Notes: a model not told the origin generated them from the letters alone. 64,000 bases of DNA from Clostridium_AT radicumherbarum (GCF_045310525.1 NZ_JBJHZY010000001.1:124001-188000), one strand, 5' to 3'; shown: positions 1 to 9,259, numbered from the stretch's first letter. Program-made: numbers and translations.

Positions 1-287
1 TACCATCTTTAACTTCCTCATCAATACCACTACTTATATCTTCCTTCTCATTTAATTTTAATAATTTTGGTGCGGCTTATTTAATAACTGGCGGAGGTCC
101 GGCAAAGGCTTCTGGATCAGTGTTTGCTGGATATACAGATATTCTTGCAAGTTCCGCATTTAAGATGGTTAACGTTGTATATAGATATGATTTAGCTGCA
201 GCACTTAGCATTTTGATATTCATATTAATTGGAACTATTAGTATATTCCAAATGAAATTATCAGGTGCTTTTGAGGAGGTGGACTAA
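1..287 (+). CDS. malF: Maltodextrin ABC transporter permease MalF, C-terminal part (cut by window edge)
   Basis: Only the last 95 or so codons are present, read in the frame starting at base 3 and ending with TAA at 285-287. The translation contains FSFNFNNFGAAYLITGGGPA and a final membrane helix, the hallmark C-terminus of MalF-type permeases, where the FNFNNF region lies in a transmembrane segment near the substrate path. It would pair with the downstream malG permease, an extracellular binding protein and an MsmX/MalK-type ATPase to import maltose and maltodextrins. The malG start follows two bases after the stop, so the genes are translationally linked. Confidence 0.9.
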   Translation, partial: PSLTSSSIPLLISSFSFNFNNFGAAYLITGGGPAKASGSVFAGYTDILASSAFKMVNVVYRYDLAAALSILIFILIGTISIFQMKLSGAFEEVD

Positions 288-289
288 CA

Positions 290-1186
290 TTGAATAATCA
301 AACTAATACTAAAAAAGATGTTGAATTAGTTTATAAGCATAGATTAAAACCTAGTGAAAGGAGAAATCTTTGGATAAGTAGAATAATAATATGGGTTATG
401 CTTATTATTGTGCTTTTCCCACTAGTATCCATAATAGTTGCTTCACTTTCCAAAGGAAATTATTTTTATCAGGGGACATTTTTTCCAAGTGAAATAACCT
501 TTGATAATTACAAGGGCCTATTTTCCGGAGACGTTTCTAAAGGAGGAAACTTTCCAATTTGGGTTAAAAACAGCTTGCTATTATGTAGTACTGTTGCTAT
601 ATTAAACTTATTTTTAACAGGTACAGCAGCTTATGCATTTTCAAGATTAAGATTTAAAGGCAGAAGATATGGACTAATGTCTTTACTAGTGCTGCAAATG
701 TTTCCTGCTATGATGACAATTTCCGCAATATATTTTATGCTATATAAATTGGACTTAATTGATAATCTATGGGCTCTAGTGGTAATATTTGCTTGCGGAA
801 GCGCCTATAATATATGGCTTTTAAAGGGTTATTTTGACAGTCTTCCTAGAGAGCTTGATGAGGCAGCTATGGTGGATGGTGCAAGCCATTGGAAGGTATT
901 TACTAAAATTATAATGCCTCTAGCAAAGCCTATGCTTGCAGTTATGTTCCTATTTAGTTTTATTGGAACCTATAGTGAGTATATAATAAGTTCAGTAGCA
1001 TTAAAATCACCAGAAAATTACACTGTGGCTCTGGGACTTAGGAGCTTTATAAATAATCAATTTTCTGCAAATTGGACTGCCTTTTCAGCAGCTGCAGTAA
1101 TTTCATCAGTACCTATTGTTATAATTTTCATGCTTCTTCAAAGGTTCATACAAAAGGGCCTCGTTGCTGGAGCTGTTAAAGGTTAA
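290..1186 (+). CDS. malG: Maltodextrin ABC transporter permease MalG
   Basis: 298-residue inner-membrane permease with six predicted helices and the ABC-permease EAA loop (ELDEAAMVDGASHWKVFTKI), which docks onto the ATPase. The length matches MalG (about 280-300). The TTG start at 290 follows a strong GAGGAGG ribosome site inside the end of malF. Together with malF it forms the translocation pore for maltose or maltodextrin. No ATPase or binding-protein gene is seen in the window; the binding protein is presumably upstream of base 1. The two alpha-glucan hydrolases downstream support maltodextrin as substrate. Confidence 0.92.
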   Translation: MNNQTNTKKDVELVYKHRLKPSERRNLWISRIIIWVMLIIVLFPLVSIIVASLSKGNYFYQGTFFPSEITFDNYKGLFSGDVSKGGNFPIWVKNSLLLCSTVAILNLFLTGTAAYAFSRLRFKGRRYGLMSLLVLQMFPAMMTISAIYFMLYKLDLIDNLWALVVIFACGSAYNIWLLKGYFDSLPRELDEAAMVDGASHWKVFTKIIMPLAKPMLAVMFLFSFIGTYSEYIISSVALKSPENYTVALGLRSFINNQFSANWTAFSAAAVISSVPIVIIFMLLQRFIQKGLVAGAVKG

Positions 1187-1199
1187 TAAAATAAATATA

Positions 1200-1262
1200 A
1201 TAAAATATAGGTATTTACAAAGCTTACAATATTTAAACGTCTTTGTGGATACCTTATATTTA
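1200..1262 (+). other. Imperfect hairpin between malG and the amylase gene
   Basis: The left arm (TATAGGTATTTACAAAG) can pair with the right arm (CTTTGTGGATACCTTATA) across a roughly 20-base AT-rich loop. There is no T-run after it, so it is more likely a processing or mRNA-stabilising structure within the operon, or a weak terminator, than a strong stop. Confidence 0.4.
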
Positions 1263-1314
1263 TGTTAGTGGATGTTTAGAAAAAGTGATTTAGACTAAGG
1301 AGGCAGAATAAGCT

Positions 1315-3048
1315 ATGAACAAACATGCAATTTTTCATATATTAGATGTGCCATATGTATATGGAATAGATAAAGAAAATTTAATAGTAAGAATAAGAAC
1401 AGCAAAAGGTGAAATGAAAAGCTTAATTATTCATTACAAAGACAGATATGATTGGGAAAATCCTTTTAATAAGAAGAAAATGTTTTTAGCAGAAACTGAT
1501 TCACTCTTTGATTATTATGAGGTACAGCTTCATGTTAAGGAGCAAAGGTACAGGTACTTTTTTGAACTCAAAGATAATGAGGGTAATATAGAATTCCTTA
1601 ATGAAAGAGGAGTTTTGCAAAGCTTAAAGGAACCAAAAGAACAGGAATGCTTTCAATTCCCATTTCTAAATCCTGCTGATGTATATGACAGCCCGTCCTG
1701 GGCCTATGAAGGTATTGTGTATCAGATATTCCCAGATAGATTTTATAATGGTGATAAAACTAATGATCCAAAGGGGACCTTAACCTGGGGTGACAAAGTA
1801 ACTCCCCAAAGTATGTTTGGGGGAGATCTTCAAGGCATAATAGAAAAGTTAGACTATTTAGAGAAACTAGGGATAAATATAATTTATTTAACTCCAATTT
1901 TCGAATCAACTACAAATCATAAATATAATACAAAGGATTATTTTAAAGTTGATCCTTCCTTTGGAGACACCGCAAAAGCAAAGGAATTGATTGATAAATG
2001 CCATAAGAGAAATATTAAGGTTGTATTTGATGCAGTGTTTAATCATTCTGGCAGTGATTTTTTTGCCTTTGAGGATGTAGTTAAAAAGGGGGAGAAGTCT
2101 AAATATAAGGAGTGGTTTTATATTAATGACTATCCAGTAGACAAAGAAAAAGTGAATTATTTAACCTTTGCAAATGATGTAAGTACAATGCCTAAATTAA
2201 ATACTGAAAACCCTGAAGTTGTAGAATATCTTTTAAAAGTAGCTGAATACTGGATAAAAGAGGTTGGCATTGATGGCTGGAGGCTTGATGTTTGCGACGA
2301 GGTAGATCATGCTTTTTGGAGGGAATTTAGAAAGACAGTAAAAAAAGCTAATCCCAATGCAATAATTATAGGTGAAATTATGCATGAAGCATCAGCGTGG
2401 CTTAAAGGGGATCAATTAGACAGCATAATGAATTATCCTATAAAAAACCTTTCAGTAGATTTTTTTGCTAAAAGAGTAATAAGTGCAGAAGAATTTGATA
2501 ATGGGCTTACTTATAATAGAGTTATATATACTAAAAAGGTGAATATGAATATGTTTAACCTTATTGGAAGTCATGATACCTCTAGATTCTTAACTGAAAG
2601 TAAAGAGAAGGTAGAAAGATTAAAGCTTGCAGCAGTGTTTCAATATACTTACATTGGTATGCCCTATATTTATTACGGTGATGAAGTTGGAATGGCTGGA
2701 GGCAATGATCCTGAATGCAGAGGCTGCATGATTTGGGATGAAAAGAAGCAAAATGGAGATTTATTTAATTTTTATAAAACACTAAATGAAATAAGAAAAG
2801 AAAACAAGGCTTTAATCTATGGTGAATACAAGTCCATTTATAATAAAGATAATTTAATTGCGTATATGAGAACTTTTGAAGAGGAACAGATTATCGTCCT
2901 CTTAAACAATAGCGATGAGGAGTATACAGTTAAGCTTGAAGCAGTTAATGGAAAATATCTTGATTTATTAAATAAAATTGAAATTAACCTTCAAAATTGT
3001 ATATCTCTTAAAGCTAATGATATTAAAATTTTAAAATTAGTGAAATAA
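1315..3048 (+). CDS. Neopullulanase / cyclomaltodextrinase-type alpha-glycosidase (GH13)
   Basis: 577-residue cytoplasmic glycoside hydrolase without a signal peptide. Residues 1-120 form an N-terminal beta-sandwich (CBM34 type), followed by the GH13 barrel. Seen directly: region I DAVFNHSG, region II GWRLDVCDEV with the Asp nucleophile, region III IIGEIMHEA with the general acid Glu, and region IV LIGSHDTSRF. This domain order is typical of subfamily GH13_20, which opens cyclodextrins, pullulan or short maltodextrins inside the cell. It sits directly after malFG, so it probably degrades the imported maltodextrins. The start follows AAGGAGG. Exact substrate preference (neopullulanase, maltogenic amylase or cyclomaltodextrinase) cannot be told from sequence. 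Confidence 0.9.
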   Translation: MNKHAIFHILDVPYVYGIDKENLIVRIRTAKGEMKSLIIHYKDRYDWENPFNKKKMFLAETDSLFDYYEVQLHVKEQRYRYFFELKDNEGNIEFLNERGVLQSLKEPKEQECFQFPFLNPADVYDSPSWAYEGIVYQIFPDRFYNGDKTNDPKGTLTWGDKVTPQSMFGGDLQGIIEKLDYLEKLGINIIYLTPIFESTTNHKYNTKDYFKVDPSFGDTAKAKELIDKCHKRNIKVVFDAVFNHSGSDFFAFEDVVKKGEKSKYKEWFYINDYPVDKEKVNYLTFANDVSTMPKLNTENPEVVEYLLKVAEYWIKEVGIDGWRLDVCDEVDHAFWREFRKTVKKANPNAIIIGEIMHEASAWLKGDQLDSIMNYPIKNLSVDFFAKRVISAEEFDNGLTYNRVIYTKKVNMNMFNLIGSHDTSRFLTESKEKVERLKLAAVFQYTYIGMPYIYYGDEVGMAGGNDPECRGCMIWDEKKQNGDLFNFYKTLNEIRKENKALIYGEYKSIYNKDNLIAYMRTFEEEQIIVLLNNSDEEYTVKLEAVNGKYLDLLNKIEINLQNCISLKANDIKILKLVK

Positions 3049-3131
3049 TAAAGAATTTGCAGCTCAGCTAAAGAAGCAATTAGGAATTAATATAATTTTT
3101 ACTTATTAATTCATTGAAAGTAGGTGACAAA

Positions 3132-4139
3132 GTGATACATGTTGAAAACCTAACTAAAGAATTTAAGTTATATAAAAAACAGCCTGGCTTTATGGGTACT
3201 GTTAAGGGGCTTTTTAGTAAGGAGGTTGAAATTAAAACTGCTGTAGATAATATTAGCTTTCATATTGATGAAGGTGAAATTGTGGGCTACATAGGTGCTA
3301 ATGGTGCAGGAAAATCAACAACTATTAAAATGATGACTGGTATTTTGGTACCAACCTCAGGTAAATGTACTGTTAATGGAGTAGTACCCTATAAAGAAAG
3401 ACAAAAAAATGCAAAGCAAATAGGAGTTGTTTTTGGACAGCGAACTCAGCTTTGGTGGGACCTGCCTCTTACTGAGACCTTTTCAATTTTAAAGGAAATA
3501 TATGAGGTAAATAATGAAGACTATAAAAAAAGAATGACCTTCTTTAACGAAGTACTAAATATAAATGAATTCATAAGTAGTCCTGTGAGAACTCTATCTT
3601 TAGGACAGAGAATGAGAGCTGATTTAGCAGCTGCCTTAATTAATAATCCTAAAATATTATATCTTGATGAGCCAACAATTGGTCTTGATGTTATGGTTAA
3701 GGAAAATATACGAAAGGCTATTAAGGAAATAAATAAAGAATATAAAACTACAGTTATTCTTACTACCCATGACTTAGACGATATAGAAGAACTATGTAAT
3801 AGAATTATTATTATTGATAAAGGTAAGGCAGTTTATGATGGAAGTATAGATGAGATAAAGGATAAGTTTGGCTATATGCGAACAGTCCAAACCTTAGTTA
3901 AAGACGTAAAGGCTGCAAGACAAATTGATATAGTAAAAGAATTTAAACTTTCTAGGGAGGATGTAAATACTTCTATAGTGGACAATAGTCTCATAGTTAA
4001 TTTTAATAGAAATAAAATAAGCATTTCAGATATTGTTGGTCATATAATGGCAAAGGTTCAAGTTATGGATATTAATATAAAGGATACAGATATAGAGGAA
4101 ATAGTTAAGAAAATTTATAGCCATGAGGTGAAAATATAA
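3132..4139 (+). CDS. ABC-2 type exporter ATP-binding protein
   Basis: ATPase with Walker A GANGAGKST, signature LSLGQRMRADLAAAL, Walker B ILYLDEPTIGLD and an H-loop Asp-containing TTHDLDD. The C-terminal 90 residues resemble the extension of the large COG4586-like ATPases that pair with ABC2_membrane_6 permeases. The GTG at 3132 is preferred because AGGTGAC lies just upstream; an in-frame TTG at 3114 has no ribosome site. The stop overlaps the next start by one base, so it is co-translated with two permeases. The transported substrate is unknown. Its position between two maltodextrin hydrolases is unusual. Confidence 0.9.
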   Translation: MIHVENLTKEFKLYKKQPGFMGTVKGLFSKEVEIKTAVDNISFHIDEGEIVGYIGANGAGKSTTIKMMTGILVPTSGKCTVNGVVPYKERQKNAKQIGVVFGQRTQLWWDLPLTETFSILKEIYEVNNEDYKKRMTFFNEVLNINEFISSPVRTLSLGQRMRADLAAALINNPKILYLDEPTIGLDVMVKENIRKAIKEINKEYKTTVILTTHDLDDIEELCNRIIIIDKGKAVYDGSIDEIKDKFGYMRTVQTLVKDVKAARQIDIVKEFKLSREDVNTSIVDNSLIVNFNRNKISISDIVGHIMAKVQVMDINIKDTDIEEIVKKIYSHEVKI

Positions 4140-4966
4140 TGGGCTATATTAAAAAGAAATTTAGATTATATTGGCCTTTTGGAAGAGGGGTTATTCAGAC
4201 CCTAATGAGTTATAGGGCTAATTTCTTTATGTTTGTTTTTGGAAATTTAATGAGAACCTTTGTATTATATTATCTTTGGAAGGCGGTATTTATAAGTTCA
4301 GCTTCAAGCTCTTTAAATGGTTTTAGTTTAAAGGATATGATTATTTACATATTTATGAGCAACATAACTGCAGGAACTATTACTACTGGAGCAGACCAAG
4401 ATATTGGACATGAAGTTAGAGACGGCTCCATAGCAATGAATTTGATTAAGCCTATTAATTATCAAGTAAGAATATTTTTTATGTCCTTAGGTGGTTTTGT
4501 TTATCAATTCTTCTTTGTATTATTGCCTGTGTGGATAGGATTAATTGCAGTAAGATTTTTTACCCTTAGGGAAGTTCCTCCTGATTTTGGAACCATTTTG
4601 CTTTATTTATTCAGCATGCTCCTTGGCTTTATAGTAAGCTACTTAATGAACTTCTGCTTTGGACTTTTAGCCTTTTATGTTACAAATATGTGGGGAATAA
4701 GCCAAATAAAAGAGGCAGTATTGTTGTTTTTTTCAGGACAACTTATACCAATTGCATTTTTTCCTTTAGCTATGCAAAACATAATGCAGTTTTTTCCTTT
4801 TAGTTCTCTAAACTATATACCTGTTATGATTTATATTAAAAAGCTCACAGGAATAGCTTTGCTTCAGTCCTTAGGAATTCAGCTGTTTTGGGTGGTTTTC
4901 TTGTATTTCTTAAGTAAGTGGCTTTGGAATAGAGCAATAAATAAGCTGGTTATATTAGGAGGTTAG
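4139..4966 (+). CDS. ABC-2 family permease (ABC2_membrane_6 type), first subunit
   Basis: 275-residue integral membrane protein with about six hydrophobic helices and a charged region near residues 95-105 (EVRDGSIAMNLIKPINYQ), a pattern typical of the COG4587/COG3694 permease pair that works with the preceding ATPase. ATG at 4139 overlaps the ATPase stop (TAATG). The three genes very likely form one exporter: one ATPase plus two different permeases. No substrate can be assigned. Confidence 0.88.
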   Translation: MGYIKKKFRLYWPFGRGVIQTLMSYRANFFMFVFGNLMRTFVLYYLWKAVFISSASSSLNGFSLKDMIIYIFMSNITAGTITTGADQDIGHEVRDGSIAMNLIKPINYQVRIFFMSLGGFVYQFFFVLLPVWIGLIAVRFFTLREVPPDFGTILLYLFSMLLGFIVSYLMNFCFGLLAFYVTNMWGISQIKEAVLLFFSGQLIPIAFFPLAMQNIMQFFPFSSLNYIPVMIYIKKLTGIALLQSLGIQLFWVVFLYFLSKWLWNRAINKLVILGG

Positions 4967-4971
4967 AGAAG

Positions 4972-5763
4972 TTGAGAAAGTATTTTAGATTATATATTAA
5001 GTTTTTAAGCCAGTATTTAAAATCACTTATGGAGTATAAAGCTGATTTTTTTATAGGTCTTTTTGGATTTGTAGTAATTCAAGCTACGGGTATTGCTTTC
5101 TTATATTTAGTGTTTCAAAGAATTCCAAGCTTAAATGGCTGGACCTTTGATGAAATATTATTTATTTATGGCTTTGCTCAGCTTCCAAGAGGCCTTGACC
5201 ACCTGTTTACAGATAACTTATGGCTTTTAGCAGGAAGAATTATTGTACGAGGTGAATTTGACAGGTACCTATTAAGACCAATAAATCCATTATTTCATCT
5301 TATAGCTGAAAGATTTCAGCCAGACGCTTTTGGAGAACTGGCCGTAGGAGTAGCTTTAATTATAACTTCTATTTCAAAATTAAAGCTTTCATTTAGCTTT
5401 ATAGATATAATGATTTTTATTATTGTAGTTATTTGCGGATCTATTATTTATACCTCAATAAAATTATTTTTCGCTTCTTTTGCCTTTTGGCTTAAATTTA
5501 GTCAATCAATACTATTTATGAATTATATGTTGTCTGATTTTACTAAGTATCCTTTATCTATTTATTCCAAATGGATAAGAATAATTTTAACCTTTATTGT
5601 TCCATTTGCATTTACAGCCTTTTTCCCTGCAGGCTACTTCGTTGGTAAGATTGATATATATACAGCTGTAGGAGGTACTGCTTTAGCCGCATTAGTTTCA
5701 TTTATAATTGCATATTCAACTTGGAGCTTAGGAATAAGGGCCTATGAAAGTGCAGGGTCATAA
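4972..5763 (+). CDS. ABC-2 family permease (ABC2_membrane_6 type), second subunit
   Basis: 263-residue membrane protein with about six helices. The motif RGEFDRYLLRPINPLFHLIAE resembles the equivalent GSIAMNLIKPINYQ loop of the first permease, so the two subunits are distant homologues that should heterodimerise. It starts with TTG at 4972 after AGGAGGTT; the five-base gap to the previous gene indicates one operon. Its stop is 19 bases before the alpha-glucosidase start. Confidence 0.88.
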   Translation: MRKYFRLYIKFLSQYLKSLMEYKADFFIGLFGFVVIQATGIAFLYLVFQRIPSLNGWTFDEILFIYGFAQLPRGLDHLFTDNLWLLAGRIIVRGEFDRYLLRPINPLFHLIAERFQPDAFGELAVGVALIITSISKLKLSFSFIDIMIFIIVVICGSIIYTSIKLFFASFAFWLKFSQSILFMNYMLSDFTKYPLSIYSKWIRIILTFIVPFAFTAFFPAGYFVGKIDIYTAVGGTALAALVSFIIAYSTWSLGIRAYESAGS

Positions 5764-5782
5764 AAACAACTTGGAGGAAATT

Positions 5783-7453
5783 ATGGATAGAAAATGGTGG
5801 AAAGAGGGCATAGTATATCAAGCCTATGTCAGAAGCTTTAAGGATTCAAATGGAGATGGAATAGGTGATTTAAAAGGAATCATTGAAAAACTTGATTATT
5901 TAAAAAACCTAGGCATTGATATACTTTATCTAAACCCAATAAATAGCTCTCCTAATTATGATAATGGCTATGACATAAGTAACTTTGAAGATATAATGGA
6001 GGAATTTGGAACACTAGAAGATTTTGATGTACTTATTAAAGAATTACATAATAGAAGTATGAAGCTAATTATGGATATTGTAATTAATCATACTTCACAT
6101 GAGCATCCTTGGTTTAAAGAAAGCAGAAAGTCTAAGGATAATCCCTATAGAGATTACTATATTTGGCAGCCAGGCAGAAATAATGGTGTCGTGAACAACT
6201 GGGGTTCCTTCTTTGGGGGCAGTGCCTGGGAGTATGATATAACTACTGATGAATATTATCTTCATATTTTTTCAAAGGAGCAGCCAGATTTAAACTGGGA
6301 AAATGAAAGCTTAAGAGAAGAAATAAAAGAAATGATTAGGTTTTGGATAGATAAAGGTGTGGATGGCTTTAGAATTGACGCCATTAATCATCTGGCTAAG
6401 GATATGAATTTTCCAGATGCTCCAATAGAGCAAGGTACAAAATACGGAAATTTTATAAAGTATGTACAAAATTTACCCAAGGTACATGAGTATATTAAGG
6501 AAATTCGAAGAGATGTTTTTAAGGATGATTATCATGTACTAATTGGAGAAACAGGTGGCATAAGCTATCATAATACAAAGCTGTATACAGGTGCTGAGGC
6601 TAGAGAATTAGACATGATATTTCATTTTGATATGAATGGAATTGGTTTTGGTAAAAAGCCCTGGGAGAAGGCTTCAATCAATTTAATCAAGGATTTAAAA
6701 GAAAAAATGACTGGCTGGCAGTTGATAAAGGAAGAAGAGGGCTGGTGTCCACTTTTTTACTCTAATCATGATAGTACAAGGACAGTATCAAGACTTGGTG
6801 AGGATAAAAAATATAGAAAAGAATCTGCAAAAATGCTAGCCATGCTTCAGCTTACCCAAAAGGGTACACCATTTATTTACTATGGCGATGAAATTGGAAT
6901 GACTAATGCAAATGAATTCAAACTTGAAGATTATAGGGATATTGCAATTTTTAATAGATATAAAGAGCAGGTGGAAACTGGGGTTGTAAGTGAAGGAAAC
7001 TTTGTTATGGGGCTTCATAATACCTCCAGGGACAATGACAGAACACCTATGCAGTGGGATTCTACTATGAATTCAGGCTTTACAACTGGGAAGCCTTGGA
7101 TTAAGGTGAATTCTAATTATAGTGAAATAAATGTTAAAGAGCAGCTTGAAGATAAGGACTCAATAATTAACTTCTATAAAGAGTTAATAGCAATAAGAAA
7201 GGTATATCCAGTATTAGTATATGGAAGCTTTCAAGAGTTAAATCATGAACATGAGGAAGTTTACTCATATATTAGGGAACTTTATGGGGTAAGGTTATTA
7301 ATAATTGTAAATTTTTTTGAAAATAATGCAAGCTATAAGCTCCCTATTGATATTAACATCTCGGAAGCCAAGTTATTAATATCAAATTATAAAAATATAA
7401 ATAAAGAAGATTTTTGTTTGAAACCTTATGAAAGCAGATTATATATTTTGTAG
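5783..7453 (+). CDS. malL: Alpha-glucosidase / oligo-1,6-glucosidase (GH13_31)
   Basis: 556-residue cytoplasmic GH13 enzyme. It begins MDRKWWKEGIVYQAYVRSF, has the calcium-loop DSNGDGIGDLKGI typical of oligo-1,6-glucosidases and alpha-glucosidases, region I DIVINHTS, region II GFRIDAINH with the Asp nucleophile, the acid Glu in LIGETGG and region IV SNHDSTR. ATG at 5783 is chosen because GGAGGA precedes it; upstream in-frame codons overlap the exporter gene. It would release glucose from maltodextrin or isomaltose-type oligosaccharides produced by the upstream GH13 enzyme. A trehalose-6-phosphate hydrolase is possible but less likely in this context. Confidence 0.9.
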   Translation: MDRKWWKEGIVYQAYVRSFKDSNGDGIGDLKGIIEKLDYLKNLGIDILYLNPINSSPNYDNGYDISNFEDIMEEFGTLEDFDVLIKELHNRSMKLIMDIVINHTSHEHPWFKESRKSKDNPYRDYYIWQPGRNNGVVNNWGSFFGGSAWEYDITTDEYYLHIFSKEQPDLNWENESLREEIKEMIRFWIDKGVDGFRIDAINHLAKDMNFPDAPIEQGTKYGNFIKYVQNLPKVHEYIKEIRRDVFKDDYHVLIGETGGISYHNTKLYTGAEARELDMIFHFDMNGIGFGKKPWEKASINLIKDLKEKMTGWQLIKEEEGWCPLFYSNHDSTRTVSRLGEDKKYRKESAKMLAMLQLTQKGTPFIYYGDEIGMTNANEFKLEDYRDIAIFNRYKEQVETGVVSEGNFVMGLHNTSRDNDRTPMQWDSTMNSGFTTGKPWIKVNSNYSEINVKEQLEDKDSIINFYKELIAIRKVYPVLVYGSFQELNHEHEEVYSYIRELYGVRLLIIVNFFENNASYKLPIDINISEAKLLISNYKNINKEDFCLKPYESRLYIL

Positions 7454-7483
7454 TATATCAGCATTGAACCAAAAGAAAATAAG

Positions 7484-7538
7484 TTTTAAAAGAAAAAACT
7501 TACTAAAATTAGATTTTAGCAAGTTTTTTCTTTTAAAA
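7484..7538. terminator. Bidirectional terminator between the maltodextrin operon and the DUF606 genes
   Basis: A long AT-rich inverted repeat: arm 7484-7509 pairs almost perfectly with 7513-7538, with long A and T tracts on either side, so it can stop transcription from both directions. The right arm overlaps the last codons of the minus-strand gene ending at 7516. Confidence 0.8.
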
Positions 7539-7971
7539 GCCTTTTGTCTATTATTAAATTATAGGAAAGTCCTAAAAATACAAGTAGTCCTCCAATAATT
7601 TTACCTAGTGAGATTAATCCCTGAGAAAAATAGTCAATTATTATTCCAGTAAAAAGCTGTCCAACAAATATAATTAATGTGAGATAGAAAGCAGATATCT
7701 TTGGTGTAATGAAATTAGAAATAGACACAACAATAACACCAAGCAATCCACCAAGGAAAGCCCAGATGGGTACAGATTTTAATAGGTTAGTAGAAAGCTT
7801 TAAATAATCACTGCTTATTAGTAAAAATATGAAGGAGAAAAATAAGCCTACTACATAATTAAAAAAGGTCCCTTCTAATAATCCTATTTTATTTGCTAAC
7901 ATGGAATTTATATTTCTTCCTAAAACAATTGAAGCACCTGCAGCAATTGAAGCTAAAACTATCATTAACAT
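7516..7971 (-). CDS. DMT-superfamily transporter, DUF606/YdcZ type (second of pair)
   Basis: 151-residue protein with five hydrophobic helices. The N-terminal pattern (SIVLGRNINSMLANKIGLLEG) and length match the DUF606/YdcZ family of half-size drug/metabolite transporters. It lies 47 bases downstream of a sequence-related gene of similar size; such pairs probably assemble as heterodimers. A Crp/Fnr regulator is encoded divergently and likely controls the pair. The substrate is unknown. Confidence 0.85.
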   Translation of the reverse strand: MLMIVLASIAAGASIVLGRNINSMLANKIGLLEGTFFNYVVGLFFSFIFLLISSDYLKLSTNLLKSVPIWAFLGGLLGVIVVSISNFITPKISAFYLTLIIFVGQLFTGIIIDYFSQGLISLGKIIGGLLVFLGLSYNLIIDKRLLKEKTC

Positions 7972-8018
7972 AGCTATTCCCCCTAGTATTCCTTATTCAG
8001 CTCCTAACTTTTAAGCTG

Positions 8019-8441
8019 TTAATAAAAAGTCATAATTACTATACCTATGATTATTATGATTAAACCTATTAGCTTTTGTTTCTTAAACTTATAAACTTCA
8101 GCTCCAAGAAGTCCATAGTGATCAATAACTATTGAAATTATTGATTGACCTAACAATCCTAAAGCAAGAGTTAAAGAAGCTCCAATATAATTAAAGCTTA
8201 AATTATTAAATAAAACGGTAAAAACTCCAATAGCACCTGCACTATAAAGGTAAATTGGAATATTATTATGAAGGTTAAGTTTTATTCTTTTAATAAGCAA
8301 AATACAACTTATGCATATTAGCCCTATTATATGGATGATTACTATTGATGAGTAAGTACCGGTATTTTTTGATAGTGCTCCATTAACGGCTAGCATAACA
8401 GTAATTAAAATACCAATTAACGCTGAAAGTAGTTTATACAT
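8019..8441 (-). CDS. DMT-superfamily transporter, DUF606/YdcZ type (first of pair)
   Basis: 140-residue protein with five hydrophobic helices (LLSALIGILITVMLAVNGAL at the start, then alternating helices), same family as the next gene. The start at 8441 follows GGAGGG on the minus strand. The promoter-operator region is shared with the divergent regulator gene. Function beyond small-molecule export or import cannot be inferred. Confidence 0.83.
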   Translation of the reverse strand: MYKLLSALIGILITVMLAVNGALSKNTGTYSSIVIIHIIGLICISCILLIKRIKLNLHNNIPIYLYSAGAIGVFTVLFNNLSFNYIGASLTLALGLLGQSIISIVIDHYGLLGAEVYKFKKQKLIGLIIIIIGIVIMTFY

Positions 8442-8492
8442 AAAATCCCTCCATTTAGTTCTATCTTAAAATTAACATAGAACTAAAGAATA

Positions 8493-8516
8493 TTACTATG
8501 ACATATGTCATAGTAA
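8493..8516. promoter_or_regulatory. Perfect 24-bp palindrome, probable Crp/Fnr-family operator
   Basis: Bases 8493-8516 are a perfect inverted repeat with half-site TTACTATGACAT, located in the 128-base gap between the DUF606 pair and the Crp/Fnr gene. It overlaps the expected -35 position of the promoter with -10 TATAAT at 8523-8528. A dimeric regulator bound here would cover that promoter and sit upstream of the transporter start on the other strand. Confidence 0.75.
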
Positions 8517-8528
8517 AAATGATATAAT
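8499..8528 (+). promoter_or_regulatory. Promoter of the Crp/Fnr regulator gene
   Basis: -10 TATAAT at 8523-8528 and a weak -35 TGACAT at 8499-8504 with an 18-base spacer. The -35 lies inside the palindrome, consistent with autoregulation. Confidence 0.6.
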
Positions 8529-8569
8529 GTAGCTAGCTTATATTATTAATGGTTTAGGGGAATGAGCTA

Positions 8570-9259
8570 ATGAGAGAAATAGCTAATATTAAAAAGTTGA
8601 ATTACTATGTTTCAAAATATAATATAAATGATATTTTTAGCACTGATATGAAACCATATATGGAACTATTCTTTTTTAACAAAAATGAATATATATGTAA
8701 AGCAAATGAGAAATTAGATTATCTATTATTCTTCGTTAAAGGCAAAGCAAAGGTATATGGGTCTTTAAGCAATGGAAAGTCTCTGCTGCTTTGCTTTTAT
8801 AAGCCCTTTATGATAATAGGTGATGTTGAATTTTTGCGTTCTGAAACAGCAAATTCAAACGTTCAAGTAATAGAAGATACCTATTGCGTTGGTATATCTT
8901 TTGATAACATTATTAAATTTGCATTTGATGATTCCAAGTTTTTAAGATCTGCATGTGTTTGGTTAGGTGAGAAACTTATTAGGCTTAGTAAAAATAGCTC
9001 CATTAATTTGTTATACCCGCTTGAAAATAGATTAGCAAGTTTTATTTTGGCTACTTGTAATGAAAGCAAAGATAAGAACAAAATTATTTTCCAGGGTAAT
9101 TTAACAGAGGTTTCGGAACTTTTAGGAACAAGCTATAGACATCTTTTAAGAACTTTAAATTTACTTTGTAGTGAAGATGCTATAAAAAAGAATGAAAACT
9201 ATTATGAAATTATAAATACAAGTATATTAGAGAAGCTTGCAGGAGAATTGTATGAATAA
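8570..9259 (+). CDS. Crp/Fnr-family transcriptional regulator (YeiL-like)
   Basis: 229 residues: an N-terminal cyclic-nucleotide-binding-like beta-barrel (about 25-140) and a C-terminal winged helix with recognition segment LTEVSELLGTSYRHLLRTLN. No cysteine cluster typical of oxygen-sensing Fnr is apparent. It is divergent from two DUF606 transporters with a perfect palindrome between them, so it most likely regulates them and itself. The effector is unknown. Transcription ends at the hairpin at 9320-9362. Confidence 0.88.
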   Translation: MREIANIKKLNYYVSKYNINDIFSTDMKPYMELFFFNKNEYICKANEKLDYLLFFVKGKAKVYGSLSNGKSLLLCFYKPFMIIGDVEFLRSETANSNVQVIEDTYCVGISFDNIIKFAFDDSKFLRSACVWLGEKLIRLSKNSSINLLYPLENRLASFILATCNESKDKNKIIFQGNLTEVSELLGTSYRHLLRTLNLLCSEDAIKKNENYYEIINTSILEKLAGELYE

